DNA of 64,000 nucleotides from Martensiomyces pterosporus (Eukaryota; Kickxellomycota; Kickxellomycetes; Kickxellales; Kickxellaceae), in the NCBI GenBank assembly GCA_025201845.1, contig MU603980.1, positions 28,549 through 92,548 of the forward strand. Direction: 5' to 3'. The position numbers and the translations under genes were made by a program. The notes under the pieces were generated by a model. That model was not told the origin of the DNA. It did no database searches and worked only from the letters and a program-made list of their open reading frames with translations. Shown here piece after piece: positions 54,813 through 64,000 of this stretch; the first letter of the stretch is position 1; the number at the start of each line of letters is the position of its first letter.

Positions 54813-55646
54813 GCAGACTGCGTGTGTATGTATGTATGTATGTGTATGTTCGTTGTGCCTAGCAATAGTGCAGAGTTGTCAGCAGTGGTGCAGCATAAGA
54901 GAGGTTTGCTACCGCGGTCCGTGGCGCCTCTGTGCCCGCGCCAGCACTTGCCAGCGCAAACCTCTTTGCGGCAAACATGCTTGTTCATGGGCAGATCCAC
55001 GTGAGCATGCGTGTCTATCTGCTTGCGTATATGGCGAGCACGCCCGCTGCAGCCCGCGTTGGCTTCCCCGAGCTCGGTGTGGAATGGGCAAAACGCGATG
55101 CCGCCATTTCTGCTGCCCACTACTGCTCGCTCCTCCAAAACTACCAAGGTCGTTGGCAGCAGCCGTTTCGAACTGTTTGAGGAGAGCAGTGCCAGCACGT
55201 CACAGCGGCGGAAATACCTTTTCCCCGGAAGCCTGATCTCGCAGTCCGCATTTGGGGCTCGCAGGGCCACCGCGTTTGCGCGCGGCTGGCCGCGGGAAAA
55301 GAAGGGGCAAGCTTGGATGGCTGCCGCAGCAGCACCGCCATTGGACGGTATTTGCGCATGTGGTTTCCTCTTTCTCTCCGCTGCTTCGCCCGCTCGCCCT
55401 CGCTTGCGGCCTAGATAATCGCCTTCTGCCTGCCTGTGTCCATCCTCTGCCTCCATCAGCACTCTTTTGCTTCTTTTCTTTTTAGAGTAAATGTGGCCGT
55501 AATGCAAGGTCCAGCTGAGCACACGAGCTAACAAACAACCTTCTGCACTCTAACCCACTCTTACCCAGGCATCCCTAGATCGCCACTTCACGTGTTTACT
55601 ATTTCCGTTGCTATTGATATACGCCTACTTCGTCGTCCCTTATTTG
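54813..55646. promoter_or_regulatory. Divergent promoter region of VPS36 and the Zn2Cys6 regulator
   Basis: This is 834 bases between divergent starts, with the TATG repeat near VPS36 and a pyrimidine-rich part at about 55370-55490. Short open frames (such as 54794-55534 on the minus strand) show no family resemblance. Confidence 0.45.
54826..54846. repeat. (TATG)n microsatellite
   Basis: About five TATG/TGTA units lie just upstream of the VPS36 start, within its probable leader. Confidence 0.85.
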
Positions 55647-58600
55647 ATGTCTTTCCAGCGAGATACTAGCTCGGCTGGTGGCTCCAACTTGGCTCAGCGT
55701 CAGAGCAGCATGAGAATGGAGTCGTCGCTGTTCCAACCGCAGGACAGCGTGTGGAACAGCAGCCCCGCTTCTCCCATGATCACTCACAATAATGCAGCAG
55801 CAGCAGCAGCAGCAGCAGCAGGGTCGGATGGCAAGCGTCAGAGGGTTTCGCGTGCATGCGACAGATGTAGGCGCAAGAAGGTCAAGTGCGACGGTGCCCG
55901 TCCTGTGTGCAGCCATTGCCAGGTGCTTGGCTGCTCGTGCACCTATCTCGACGCGACCAAGAAGCGCGGCCCACCAAAGGGCTATATAGAGGCTATAGAG
56001 AACAGGCTACACACGATGGAGGGCCTTCTCTCGGGGCTGGCCAACAGTGACTCCAATGCCGCTCGATATATCCTGGCTGCAATGCGCGATGCTGAGGATG
56101 GGAATGCGCTTGTTGCTGATTCAAACGGCAGGCTCTTTGGAGACACGACCGTGGCTGATCTAGAAACTAGGGCTGCACAGACACAGGACAGCGCCGAAGG
56201 TGTTCAGAGCGACGCAATCACCAACGATCCTAGCACGCATCCACACCCCACTGGCAGCGACATCCCAAATGCCGCAACCGACAGCAGCAGCACTGCAAAA
56301 GACCCCGCTGCCAATACGCGCAAAGATGGACGGCCGAGTGAAGCAGCAAGAGGCCCAAAGGATTGCACAGTCGACGAGTGCACCGATGTGGACTGCTCAG
56401 AGCACCTAACACACTTGGAAAAGGGCGTCGGCCATCTGACTCTTGACCCGACCGGCGCGTTGCGTTACTTGGGCGACAGCAGCGGCTGGTACATTATAAA
56501 CCGTAGCCTTGTGTCTTCTGAGTCGAGCCCGCGATTGACGAAAGGCGTGGATGGTGCATTTAGATGGCCGCCGATCACCTCGATTCCAACCCGCGAGAGC
56601 GAGTCTGCTGAGCACGCTAGCAGCCACGGCGCCAGCAATGCCGTCAGCAGCGCAGGCGACGATGCTGGCTCTAAGGCCAATCCCGGCGCGAGTGGCGTGA
56701 CTAACGCGTCTCATAGTGCCGGCTCGGGCTCTGGTGCAGGCCCTTCTGCCGACGGTGCTGTGAGTTCGGGAGCAGCCGGCGGATCCATCGGCTGCCAGGC
56801 GTCGAAAGAAAAGCCTTGCGTCGTCGCTGTACCGCGCAATATGCCTCCCTGCGGAAAGCCACCAATGCCCGACGCCGACGAAGCGTATCGGCTGATCCAG
56901 CTCTACTTCCGCTACGTGCACCCTGTCTTTCCTATACTCTACAAATCGTATTTCCTCGAAAAGTTCTTTTGCAAGGAGAACCGCCCGTCCCCGGCACTAA
57001 TGTCCGCCGTATACGCTGCAGCATCGACGTACAAGGCGAGAGAGGCCAAGTGCGAACGCGACCTTGCGCGAGTGCGCATTCAAATGGCGGTTCACTTCCA
57101 GCGCGCAAAGCTGTACTTGGACGAGCAGTATACTCTCAACACAACGGCATCTATATTGACACTGCTGCTGATGTCTGTCTACGAGCAGGGGACGATGTCG
57201 ACGAGGAGCTGGCTGTACTCTGGAATGGCCATCCGCAAAGCGTACGACCTCGGGCTCCATCGTGACGTGGGCATCTCAAAGCACAACGGCCCGTCAGTTC
57301 TCTCGCGCACTGAATCGGAGGTCCGGCTAAGGGCATGGTGGGGCTGTTACATCATGGACATCATGGTCAGCGCAACGCTCGGTCGCCCAACAACCATCCA
57401 TGACTTCACATTTGATGCGCCGTTCCCCACTAATTACGGCGAAGACGGGGATGAGCTGCTTGTCGAGTCGTCTCTGAGCGATTCGCCCGCCACAGATGTG
57501 ACCACGTATACACCGGGCACGCTTTATGCTACAAACGGTCCGCAGAGCACCTCACACGCGTCGCAACAGCAGCAGCCGCCGCCGCCACCGCCACACCACG
57601 AGAAGAGGCAGCAGGAGGCCATGCATGACCACGCAGCAGCAGCGCAGGAGCCCTCTGAGCAGATGCAGGAGCCCACAGCGAATGTTGCTGTGGTCGAGCG
57701 ACTGCGAGACTATGTGTCCCTAAGTGTTGGCGAATCAGAGTCGGACGGATCAGATATTGAGGGCGATGAGGAGTTTGGCGAGCGCCGGCCACAAGAGGGA
57801 AAACCACTCGGCGCTTACTATCTCGAGCTGCTCCACATCCTCGGCCACATCCTGACTGAGATGTACGCTTGCAAGCCGCATCGCAGCTATATAGCAAAGT
57901 ACTGTCTGCATGATCTGCACTCTCGAACCGAGCGGCTTATTACGCTTGACCATGAGCTGCGGCAGTGGAAGATGTCTCTGCCATCCGTCCTACAGTACCC
58001 TGTGGATGACATCCTTGGTGCGCGGCCTGCTCGCTGTGTGTATATCGCGCTGATTCATCTGGTGTACTACACTGCAATGATCCTTCTCCACCGGCCCTTT
58101 ATTTCGCGCCTTGGCGACCAGCACAGCTCGGCATCCCATGGCGGAACCACGCCTCTTGATGACAGAGCCATGCATTCCGACGCCAAGCGTACCCCCGAGG
58201 CCGGGCTCAGCCAGGAGGACGGTCCTGACAGCCCAGCAAGCGGCGGGTCGTCTTCGCGATCAAACACAACCTCCCCGCTTCCCTCCCATGGAATCTGCAC
58301 GCTCTCGGCGCAGATGATATCGCTGATCGGGCAAGCTATCATCCAGGACTCGCGCATCTTCATCATGCCGTTCTTGACGTTTATGATGTTTACGGCTGGC
58401 ACGCTACACCTAAACAACGTCATTGTCGCTGCCGACAGCTGGATCGCGCGGCGCTTCCTCAAGCGTACGCTCAACGTCATGAGTCGCCTCGGTGCGCACT
58501 GGCAAGTGTCGTACAAGTGCTACACAATGCTTAACACGCTGGTGCGTGCAAACAGGATCGGGCTCGACCAAGTCATCGAGGATAGCGAGGCAGGCATTCG

Positions 58601-60284
58601 CGTTATCAAAGACCGCTGTCGCGAGATTTCGCGGGTGGCGCACTCTGTTTACGAGAACCGCTCGCTTTACCGTGACCGGCATTCATCGGCAAGACTCAGC
58701 ACTATGCGGTCTGCATCCCCTCGAGTGCAGCTGAGCGCCAACAAAAACGATGATGAGGCTGATGCCAACAAGACCTCTAGTCTCGATGACAGCAGCAGCT
58801 CGCACAGCAGACTGGCTGCAGGTGGCCCGCGCCGCCATGAGCGATCTGCCCAACCCGCGCCGCCACAGCAGCGGCCCCAACGAGAGCCTCAGGGGCCACA
58901 CACTCCAGCTACCGCAAGCATGGATATTGATGAGGGGCCAGTTTGCAGTCCTACAAACATCGAACTTGCAGCCAAAGGGATGAGCGGGAGACGATACAGT
59001 TCTGCCACCCGAAGTCAGCCAGTGGACGAGCGCGTCGCCCACTTTGATGCTCCAAGGCTACGCCGAAAGACATTCCTAAATGCAGATGTGCTCAGCCGCG
59101 CAGAGAGCGGCAGTGGCCACACACCTGCCACTAGCGACTCAGGCAGCCGCCCAGTGTCGGTTGCAGCAAAGATGCTCCCTGGCCGTCACGGGTTCGACAA
59201 GGAAGGGGTGCCTATTGTGCCTGCTTCGCCATACACATCTGTTAACCTGGGCGGCAATAGGAGCTCCTCTGCTGATCTGTTCCAGTCTCTTTCGCCCGAG
59301 CATAGCAGCACTGGCGCCAGTAGCAGCGCCGCGAGCAGCGCATTCTCTTCGCAAGCCGGCGTGCCACTGGCAAGCGAGCCAGCCAGAATGAACCCGCCTG
59401 CAGCTGTCTCCACGCTTGGGCAGTTTGTGCCATCGCTCGAGTTCTTTGCCAACGCAGACTTCCCTCTTGGCATTGGCGGGCCAAATGGGCAAGCGTCGAC
59501 AGTGATCCCGACGGCAATGGCAACTACCCGACCCAACAGCGGGCCGTATACTTTACTGAGTTTCTCTGACCAGCTTGGCCCGTCTCCTGGCTTGGGCGCC
59601 CCAGCCACCACAGCCTCGTTCGCTGGCACGATTAGCAGCTCGGATATTGCAGCACCTACAACCATTGCAGCGGCCATTAGCCAGCCAAGCATCGACTCGT
59701 ATGGGAATAATGGCAACAGCGGCAGCGGTATCGCCAAGAGCTTTGCTAGTGCCACAGCATTGATGGCCTCGCCAATGAATGCAGCACCCATGTCTGCAGC
59801 ACCCTCGTTAGGTGTGGGTGGGTTCGGGTACAACAACCCCAACAACGTCATGTCGCCGGCGGCGATGGGGCTTGATGGCAAGTTCATTAGCGACGACCTC
59901 CTTCGAAACATGCCGTTTTCGGGACCCGTGTCTTGTGACCTGAGCTTGAATGGGATGAACGATTTCTCCTCGATTCTCTGGCCAGGTGGCAACCGCGGGT
60001 CTGGGAGCGCTGCTGCCGCTGGTTGCGTCGACGCTAGCCCCAACGGGGGCAGCAGAGAATCTGGGTCCATATCTGCGCCATCAGGAACTCAGGGTGGGGG
60101 TTCTGTGGCCGCTGCTGCTGCTTCAAGCGTTACCACAGCGCCTGAGGACGGCTCTTTTAGCGAGATGCCCTGGAAGGACTATGTCAGCCAAGTAATCCGG
60201 ATGTTCTATGCAGACCACGCTACAGACGAGTCCAATATTGGCAGCGAGGCTGTTGGCGACAACGACGCAGGGTGCACTCTGTAG
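55647..60284 (+). CDS. Zn2Cys6 transcription factor, fungal-specific
   Basis: Large DNA-binding regulator of 1545 aa in a single exon; most family members have 600-1000 aa. I start at the first ATG, 55647. A nine-alanine run (50-58) from a GCA repeat precedes the zinc cluster C71-x2-C74-x6-C81-x6-C88-x2-C91-x6-C98. A linker (KKRGPPKGYIEAIENRLH) and a short coiled coil for dimerisation follow. The fungal transcription-factor domain (PF04082-type) runs from about 415, with LYFRYVHPVFPILYKSYFL, WLYSGMAIRKAYDLGLHRD and ATLGRPTTIHDFTFDAPFP. Long Ser/Ala/Gly-rich disordered stretches fill the rest. The linker recalls regulators of sugar or hydrolase genes, but I cannot name target genes. A Gln/Pro/His-rich part lies at about 625-665. 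Confidence 0.9.
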   Translation: MSFQRDTSSAGGSNLAQRQSSMRMESSLFQPQDSVWNSSPASPMITHNNAAAAAAAAAGSDGKRQRVSRACDRCRRKKVKCDGARPVCSHCQVLGCSCTYLDATKKRGPPKGYIEAIENRLHTMEGLLSGLANSDSNAARYILAAMRDAEDGNALVADSNGRLFGDTTVADLETRAAQTQDSAEGVQSDAITNDPSTHPHPTGSDIPNAATDSSSTAKDPAANTRKDGRPSEAARGPKDCTVDECTDVDCSEHLTHLEKGVGHLTLDPTGALRYLGDSSGWYIINRSLVSSESSPRLTKGVDGAFRWPPITSIPTRESESAEHASSHGASNAVSSAGDDAGSKANPGASGVTNASHSAGSGSGAGPSADGAVSSGAAGGSIGCQASKEKPCVVAVPRNMPPCGKPPMPDADEAYRLIQLYFRYVHPVFPILYKSYFLEKFFCKENRPSPALMSAVYAAASTYKAREAKCERDLARVRIQMAVHFQRAKLYLDEQYTLNTTASILTLLLMSVYEQGTMSTRSWLYSGMAIRKAYDLGLHRDVGISKHNGPSVLSRTESEVRLRAWWGCYIMDIMVSATLGRPTTIHDFTFDAPFPTNYGEDGDELLVESSLSDSPATDVTTYTPGTLYATNGPQSTSHASQQQQPPPPPPHHEKRQQEAMHDHAAAAQEPSEQMQEPTANVAVVERLRDYVSLSVGESESDGSDIEGDEEFGERRPQEGKPLGAYYLELLHILGHILTEMYACKPHRSYIAKYCLHDLHSRTERLITLDHELRQWKMSLPSVLQYPVDDILGARPARCVYIALIHLVYYTAMILLHRPFISRLGDQHSSASHGGTTPLDDRAMHSDAKRTPEAGLSQEDGPDSPASGGSSSRSNTTSPLPSHGICTLSAQMISLIGQAIIQDSRIFIMPFLTFMMFTAGTLHLNNVIVAADSWIARRFLKRTLNVMSRLGAHWQVSYKCYTMLNTLVRANRIGLDQVIEDSEAGIRVIKDRCREISRVAHSVYENRSLYRDRHSSARLSTMRSASPRVQLSANKNDDEADANKTSSLDDSSSSHSRLAAGGPRRHERSAQPAPPQQRPQREPQGPHTPATASMDIDEGPVCSPTNIELAAKGMSGRRYSSATRSQPVDERVAHFDAPRLRRKTFLNADVLSRAESGSGHTPATSDSGSRPVSVAAKMLPGRHGFDKEGVPIVPASPYTSVNLGGNRSSSADLFQSLSPEHSSTGASSSAASSAFSSQAGVPLASEPARMNPPAAVSTLGQFVPSLEFFANADFPLGIGGPNGQASTVIPTAMATTRPNSGPYTLLSFSDQLGPSPGLGAPATTASFAGTISSSDIAAPTTIAAAISQPSIDSYGNNGNSGSGIAKSFASATALMASPMNAAPMSAAPSLGVGGFGYNNPNNVMSPAAMGLDGKFISDDLLRNMPFSGPVSCDLSLNGMNDFSSILWPGGNRGSGSAAAAGCVDASPNGGSRESGSISAPSGTQGGGSVAAAAASSVTTAPEDGSFSEMPWKDYVSQVIRMFYADHATDESNIGSEAVGDNDAGCTL

Positions 60285-60689
60285 CGAGCCTCCCTTGCCG
60301 CTATACATTTCTCCATATATGATATCTGCTATATACATGCCAGTAGCTATGTATGCCCCTTTTTGCCTCTACAACGCAGAGACCGCATTGCCGGTGATAC
60401 ATGGCCACTAGCGGCGCAGCCAATGCCCATTCTTCCGCTGCAATGTGGATATCGGGAGGATTTTTGACTTGAAACTTCCAAGGCGTTTAAGAAAAAAAAA
60501 GCCTAAACGCGTCATCACTTTTGTGTGGGTCCAGAGCGCTTGCGCAGGCATGCCAGCCATCTGTTTTCAGCGCTCAAGCGCCTTTTCGGGGCTCGTCTTT
60601 TCTCTTTCCCGGTTATTTCCACACGCTCAGCTTTTATTGTTTAGTTATATTCGTTTGTTGGGCCACAGCATTCAGCCACGTAGAGAAAG
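60285..60689. other. Spacer between the Zn2Cys6 gene and p47/Shp1
   Basis: This is 405 bases on one strand: the regulator 3' end with TATATGATAT-type AT-rich sequence near 60315-60335, an A-run at about 60491-60499, and a pyrimidine-rich leader before p47/Shp1. No gene is seen. Confidence 0.45.
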
Positions 60690-62027
60690 ATGAGCACTCC
60701 CGAATCACAGGACGAGCTGATTCAGCACTGGCTAAAAGTGAATCCCGGCACAGAGGAGCAAGCGCGCTTTTATTTGGAGGCCAACAACTGGAACCTCAAT
60801 GCAGCGCTCAGCAACTTTTATGAGGAGCCGCCGCTGTCCGAGGGCCTACCGCCCCTACGCCAGGGCGACCCAGCGCTCCCACTCGATCCAAACCCGGTTG
60901 GAGCAGGCCCAGAGTTCCACCCGCCGACAGCTGCACCTGTTGTCTCTGGCGGCCCCGCACAGCCGGCCGCTGCACCACAGGCAGCCCAGCCCGCGTCTGC
61001 ATCGGTGCCACGTCGCCGGTATGGGTCTGGCGCGCGCATTGCGACGCTTTCCTCCTTGGACCACCAGGAGGAGGACGATGGGTCGCAGGATTGGTACGCT
61101 GGTGGCGAGCACAGCGGAATGGCTGTCCGGCCCCCGCCTAAGGACGATGGCGAGAGCGAGGGAGGCGGCTCGTTGGTTGACCGCATCCTGCGTCGGGCTG
61201 CAGAGGGCAGTGCCAGGGCTGCAGAGGGCAGTGCCAGGGCTGCAGCTGGCTCGAGTGACCAGACAGAGACCGCAAAGCCAGCAAAGTTTACCGGGCGCGG
61301 CAGGGCACTTGGAAGTGGTGCTGCAGAAGCAGGGGCAGCTTCAGGGGCAGCCTCTGATGTCCATGACAAGGGTGGCGACGATGACGACGAGGTTGCAGTG
61401 AGAGAGCTGACCTTTTGGCGCAACGGGTTTAGCATTGGCGATGGCCCGCTGTTCAACACAGAGGACCCGCGCAACCGCCAGAATCTAGAAGCCATTTTGC
61501 AAGGTAGGGCACCGCTGGATATCCTAAATGTCCGCCCTGGCCAGCAAGTTGAGATGAAGGTCATGAGCCGCACTGGCGAGGACTATGTGCCGCCTGCAGC
61601 ACCGCCGCCGCAGCCATTTGCAGGGCACGGCCGCCGCTTGGGGGGCATCTCTCCGGCCATCTCTGGTGCATCGTCAAGTGCAATTCCTGGAGGATTCCCG
61701 CAGCAGCCAGCCAGCCGTACCGGTGGGTCTTCGTCCGCATCAGCATCGGCATCTGCTGGCCGGCCCATTACTCTTGACCCTAGCCAGCGCACAGTTCAGA
61801 TTCAGATTCGCCTGGCGGATGGGTCTAGGGTGGTTGCGAGGGCCAATCCGTCACACACCATTGGCGACCTGAGGGCATTTGTTCTGTCGCAGAGACCCGG
61901 GGCCGACGCTAGAGCATTCGTGTTCAAGACCATGATGCCACCAAAGGTGCTTGACAACGACGCGACTACCATCGAAGAAGCTGGCATTGCCAATGCTGCT
62001 GTCGTTCAGCACTTTGTTCAACAATAG
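60690..62027 (+). CDS. SHP1: p47/Shp1, UBA-SEP-UBX cofactor of Cdc48
   Basis: Adaptor of the AAA ATPase Cdc48/p97 that works in ubiquitin-linked extraction, ERAD and membrane fusion. It is a single exon of 445 aa. A UBA-like domain is at about 5-45 (LIQHWLKVNPGTEEQARFYL). The SEP domain is at about 236-300 (ELTFWRNGFSIGDGPLF, ILNVRPGQQVEMKV). The UBX domain is at about 368-445 (TVQIQIRLADGSRVVARANP, EEAGIANAAVVQHFVQQ). The p97-contact loop, usually F-P-R or F-P-x, reads MMPPKVL here. The linker has a short tandem repeat ARAAEGS (DNA 61195-61250) and several Pro/Ala-rich stretches. The order matches Shp1 (423 aa) and p47 (370 aa). Confidence 0.95.
   Translation: MSTPESQDELIQHWLKVNPGTEEQARFYLEANNWNLNAALSNFYEEPPLSEGLPPLRQGDPALPLDPNPVGAGPEFHPPTAAPVVSGGPAQPAAAPQAAQPASASVPRRRYGSGARIATLSSLDHQEEDDGSQDWYAGGEHSGMAVRPPPKDDGESEGGGSLVDRILRRAAEGSARAAEGSARAAAGSSDQTETAKPAKFTGRGRALGSGAAEAGAASGAASDVHDKGGDDDDEVAVRELTFWRNGFSIGDGPLFNTEDPRNRQNLEAILQGRAPLDILNVRPGQQVEMKVMSRTGEDYVPPAAPPPQPFAGHGRRLGGISPAISGASSSAIPGGFPQQPASRTGGSSSASASASAGRPITLDPSQRTVQIQIRLADGSRVVARANPSHTIGDLRAFVLSQRPGADARAFVFKTMMPPKVLDNDATTIEEAGIANAAVVQHFVQQ
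61195..61250 (+). repeat. 21-bp in-frame tandem repeat in p47/Shp1
   Basis: About two and a half copies of a 21-base unit encode RAAEGSA in the disordered linker. The first two copies look identical, so the duplication may be recent. Confidence 0.85.
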
Positions 62028-63154
62028 CTGAACAGGGTCCAAGCAGCTCGCTTTCTGCTCTTTCTCGCTTTGGTAGCCTCTATCCACTCTGGCACGCTGT
62101 TTCTCGTTTCCCTTGTCTATTCATATACATGCAGCCTCGCTAAATATCCTGTAATTCCTTGCTAGCGCGCAGCTGGCTTTTGTACATTGTTGCGTGCTGG
62201 GTGTGGCAAGTGTTCCAAGTGCACCTTGGCCTTTGGTCTGGTATGGCTCGCAAGCTCCTCGCTCCAGCACACGCAGACGCATTGGCAGCCAGGCTCGTCA
62301 GCACGGACCATGAAACCTGTGCCAGCTCCGTCCGCTATTGAGAGCGCTGGTGTTAGCGCAGGGAAAGAGGGCGCACTGGCAGCTTCCCAAGGCACTGCCG
62401 ATCCAATGAAATTGCCCGCGCGGCTGCTGCCATTTATCATTTATCCTGCTGCTGGTCCTGGCGGAGAGGCAAGGCTGGCGTGGGTCAGCAGCAGCCATCG
62501 TGTCGCACTCTGCCTGGAGTTCAGGATCCGCCAGCAACGTTCCCAACAAAAACGAGAGAAAATCGCCGCCACCGAAGCTCACATGCGCGTTTGGATGGCT
62601 GGCCTTCAGAAGACATGCTGGGATGCTGTGCAGTGCCCATATAAGCAGTCCCAACCCTTCGCTGCACTCCAATGGCCCCCATGCCTTCTTTTGATGTCTT
62701 GTTTCCTCTCCTTCCTCCCTGCTCCGAACACGGGTGCTCTGAACTCACGCTCTCGGAAACAGCGCCATTTCTCTGCCACTGGCCGGCTGCTTTGTTTCAC
62801 GCACCATCACACCACCACGCGAGCCTCCTTCCGCTATCGGCCAAAGCCGCCCAGCTGGCATCCTGTCAATCTACCACATCCACTCCGGCTGGAGAGCTGC
62901 TAGAGCGCCAACGCTAGTCCCTACCAGCATTCGAGTCCAGCACACGGGGCGCAGTCCAGTGCTATAACCGCAATCCTTGTTATTGCGATACACTGTTCCG
63001 GCCGAGTTCTAATTTGCCAAAAATAGCCCGGAAGCGAGGCACACAAGAGTACGAGTGTCGACCCGCTTCTTGCTGCCACATTGCCTCTCTATAAGCCCAA
63101 TCGCTGTCTCCCTTACTGCCTGGCATCTACACAATACCCTTCTGCTCATTAAAC
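62028..63154. other. Long spacer upstream of the acetate transporter
   Basis: This is 1127 bases on one strand. A 238-codon open frame (62187-62903) exists, but it has no ATG at its start, its translation is Trp/Cys/Ser-rich, and I see no family match. A CATATAAG at 62640-62647 and a CTATAAG at 63089-63095 are TATA-like. The second, about 60 bases before the start codon, may be the core promoter. No tRNA is convincing here. Confidence 0.5.
63090..63095 (+). promoter_or_regulatory. TATA-like element of the acetate transporter
   Basis: TATAAG lies 60 bases before the ATG at 63155, and a CT-rich stretch follows. The position fits a core promoter if the leader is short. TATA-driven transcription would suit a carbon-source-regulated transporter, but this is an inference. 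Confidence 0.35.
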
Positions 63155-64000
63155 ATGGCCATGTACTCGATGGTTTCACGTGAGCCAAGGTGGCGTCCAT
63201 TCAGCAACCCAGCTCCACTGGGGAACTCGGGATTTGCAGTCTCTACATTTGTGTCGTCTCTGCACACTGGCGCCATCGGAATAGCATCTGGGGCACCGCC
63301 TAATATCGTTGTAGGGCTAGCGCTGTTCTACGGCGGCATGGCTCAGATCCTTGCTGGTGCATGGTCCTTTGCTTCGAACAACGGCTTTGGTGCGGTTGTG
63401 TTCACATCGTACGGGTGCTACTGGATGTCCTACGCAGCAACACTAATCCCTGCTTTTGGCATCGCAGATGCTCTTAGCAAGATCAGCCCCGACGTCCGTG
63501 CACAGTCGCTGGGGATCTTTAACCTTGTCTGGACACTGCAGACCTTCATCTTCCTCCTTGGGTCTTCCCGCAGCAACTGGGGCACGTTCGCTCTTCTGCT
63601 ATTCCTGCTTGCCACAAACATGCTGTCCTGCATCGGCAACTGGACCCAGAGCGAAGGCGTTCTCCACGCCAGCGGCTATGTGGGCATGCTCACTGCCATC
63701 GTCGCGTGGTATAACGTCGCTGTCGATATGCTTACAAAAGAGACGTTCTACTTTGAGCTGCCCAACCCTGCCATCAGCCTGCAAAACACCCCAGAGCTCG
63801 TCGAGCCCGCTGTCCACACGCCCTTCTTTAACGGCATGCATCCACCGGGTGCCGCAAACAAGCTGGAGGGAGACACTCCAGGGAATCCATACAGCTTTGT
63901 TGCCACCATGCCAAACACTACCAACACGGGCACCAGCAGCAGCAACGCCAACATTTCTTCCAGCCTAAGCGCCAGCGGTGCCAACAGCAATATTAGGGCC
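63155..64000 (+). CDS. GPR1/FUN34/YaaH acetate transporter, 3'-truncated
   Basis: Acetate transporter of the AceTr family (Ady2/Ato1 in yeast, AcpA in Aspergillus), a plasma-membrane protein with six helices. 282 codons are present and the frame is still open at the window end. The start is MAMYSMVSREPRWRPFSNPA. The family signature NPAPLGL appears as NPAPLGNSGF at residues 18-27, with Asn in place of the last Leu. Other blocks are FYGGMAQILAGAWSFASNN, FTSYGCYWMSYA, FNLVWTLQTFIFLLG and GMLTAIVAWYNVAVDMLTKE. After the last helix the sequence continues into a Ser/Asn/Thr-rich tail of at least 60 residues. Ady2 ends soon after that helix, so the tail is long. A splice donor hidden in the tail cannot be excluded. 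Confidence 0.92.
   Translation, partial: MAMYSMVSREPRWRPFSNPAPLGNSGFAVSTFVSSLHTGAIGIASGAPPNIVVGLALFYGGMAQILAGAWSFASNNGFGAVVFTSYGCYWMSYAATLIPAFGIADALSKISPDVRAQSLGIFNLVWTLQTFIFLLGSSRSNWGTFALLLFLLATNMLSCIGNWTQSEGVLHASGYVGMLTAIVAWYNVAVDMLTKETFYFELPNPAISLQNTPELVEPAVHTPFFNGMHPPGAANKLEGDTPGNPYSFVATMPNTTNTGTSSSNANISSSLSASGANSNIRA

Noticed and set aside
62187..62903. 238-codon frame upstream of the acetate transporter
   Set aside because: It starts at TTG, has odd Trp/Cys/Ser composition, contains TATA-like promoter sequence and shows no similarity.
62880..62995. tRNA-like sequence with an ATTCGAGTCC B-box-like word, and GGTTATAGCA on the other strand
   Set aside because: I could not fold a T-arm, acceptor stem or consistent D-arm on either strand, so no tRNA is called.

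Overview
This window is nuclear DNA from a fungus. It carries about 26 protein-coding genes in 64 kb, nearly all of them housekeeping eukaryotic genes, on both strands. The introns are short GT-AG introns and one has a textbook TACTAAC branch point. Fungus-specific families are present: a PHO81-type SPX/ankyrin/GDPD-like protein, a Zn2Cys6 regulator, SWC4, YME2, a GPR1/FUN34-type acetate transporter, and a VPS36 with a zinc-finger insert. An AMFR/gp78-type RING ligase and an R3HCC1-type protein sit beside them, which fits an early-diverging (non-Dikarya) fungus. A kickxellomycotine such as Coemansia or Linderina is my guess, from general character and not from a search. There is no prophage, CRISPR array, rRNA, convincing tRNA or intact transposon.

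Layout. 0-12 kb: RAB2 (+), ribosomal protein uL11 (-), exportin CRM1 (+), ribosome-assembly factor BRX1 (+) and a tandem RRM-like protein (-). 12-24 kb: a 1.3-kb divergent promoter region, PHO81-like (+), nucleoporin NDC1 (+), a gp78-like ER E3 ligase (+) and a UBL-BAG co-chaperone (-). 24-34 kb: a PRELI/UPS2 lipid-transfer protein (+), SWC4 (-), an unrecognised coiled-coil protein (+), a peroxisomal acyl-CoA thioesterase ending in AKL (-) and the tRNA ct6A dehydratase TCD (-). 34-48 kb: YME2 (+), a RasGAP (+), mitochondrial bL12 (+), calnexin (+) and HID1 (+). 48-64 kb: a small 14-cysteine secreted protein (+), a triple-KH RNA-binding protein (-), an alpha/beta hydrolase (+), VPS36 (-), a 1545-residue Zn2Cys6 regulator (+), p47/Shp1 (+) and the start of an acetate transporter that runs off the window end (+).

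The genes are not an operon or a pathway cluster. Loose themes recur: ER quality control (calnexin, gp78-like, BAG, p47/Shp1), nuclear transport (CRM1, NDC1), trafficking (RAB2, HID1, VPS36), ribosomes (uL11, bL12m, BRX1) and mitochondria (UPS2, YME2, bL12m, TCD). Most neighbours are divergent pairs sharing a promoter region or convergent pairs with short 3' gaps. The most unusual recurring feature is gene structure. Three genes appear to start with a coding exon of only one or two codons, and RAB2 has an 11-base microexon inside its P-loop. All exon junctions were inferred by eye from reading frame, splice consensus and family conservation.
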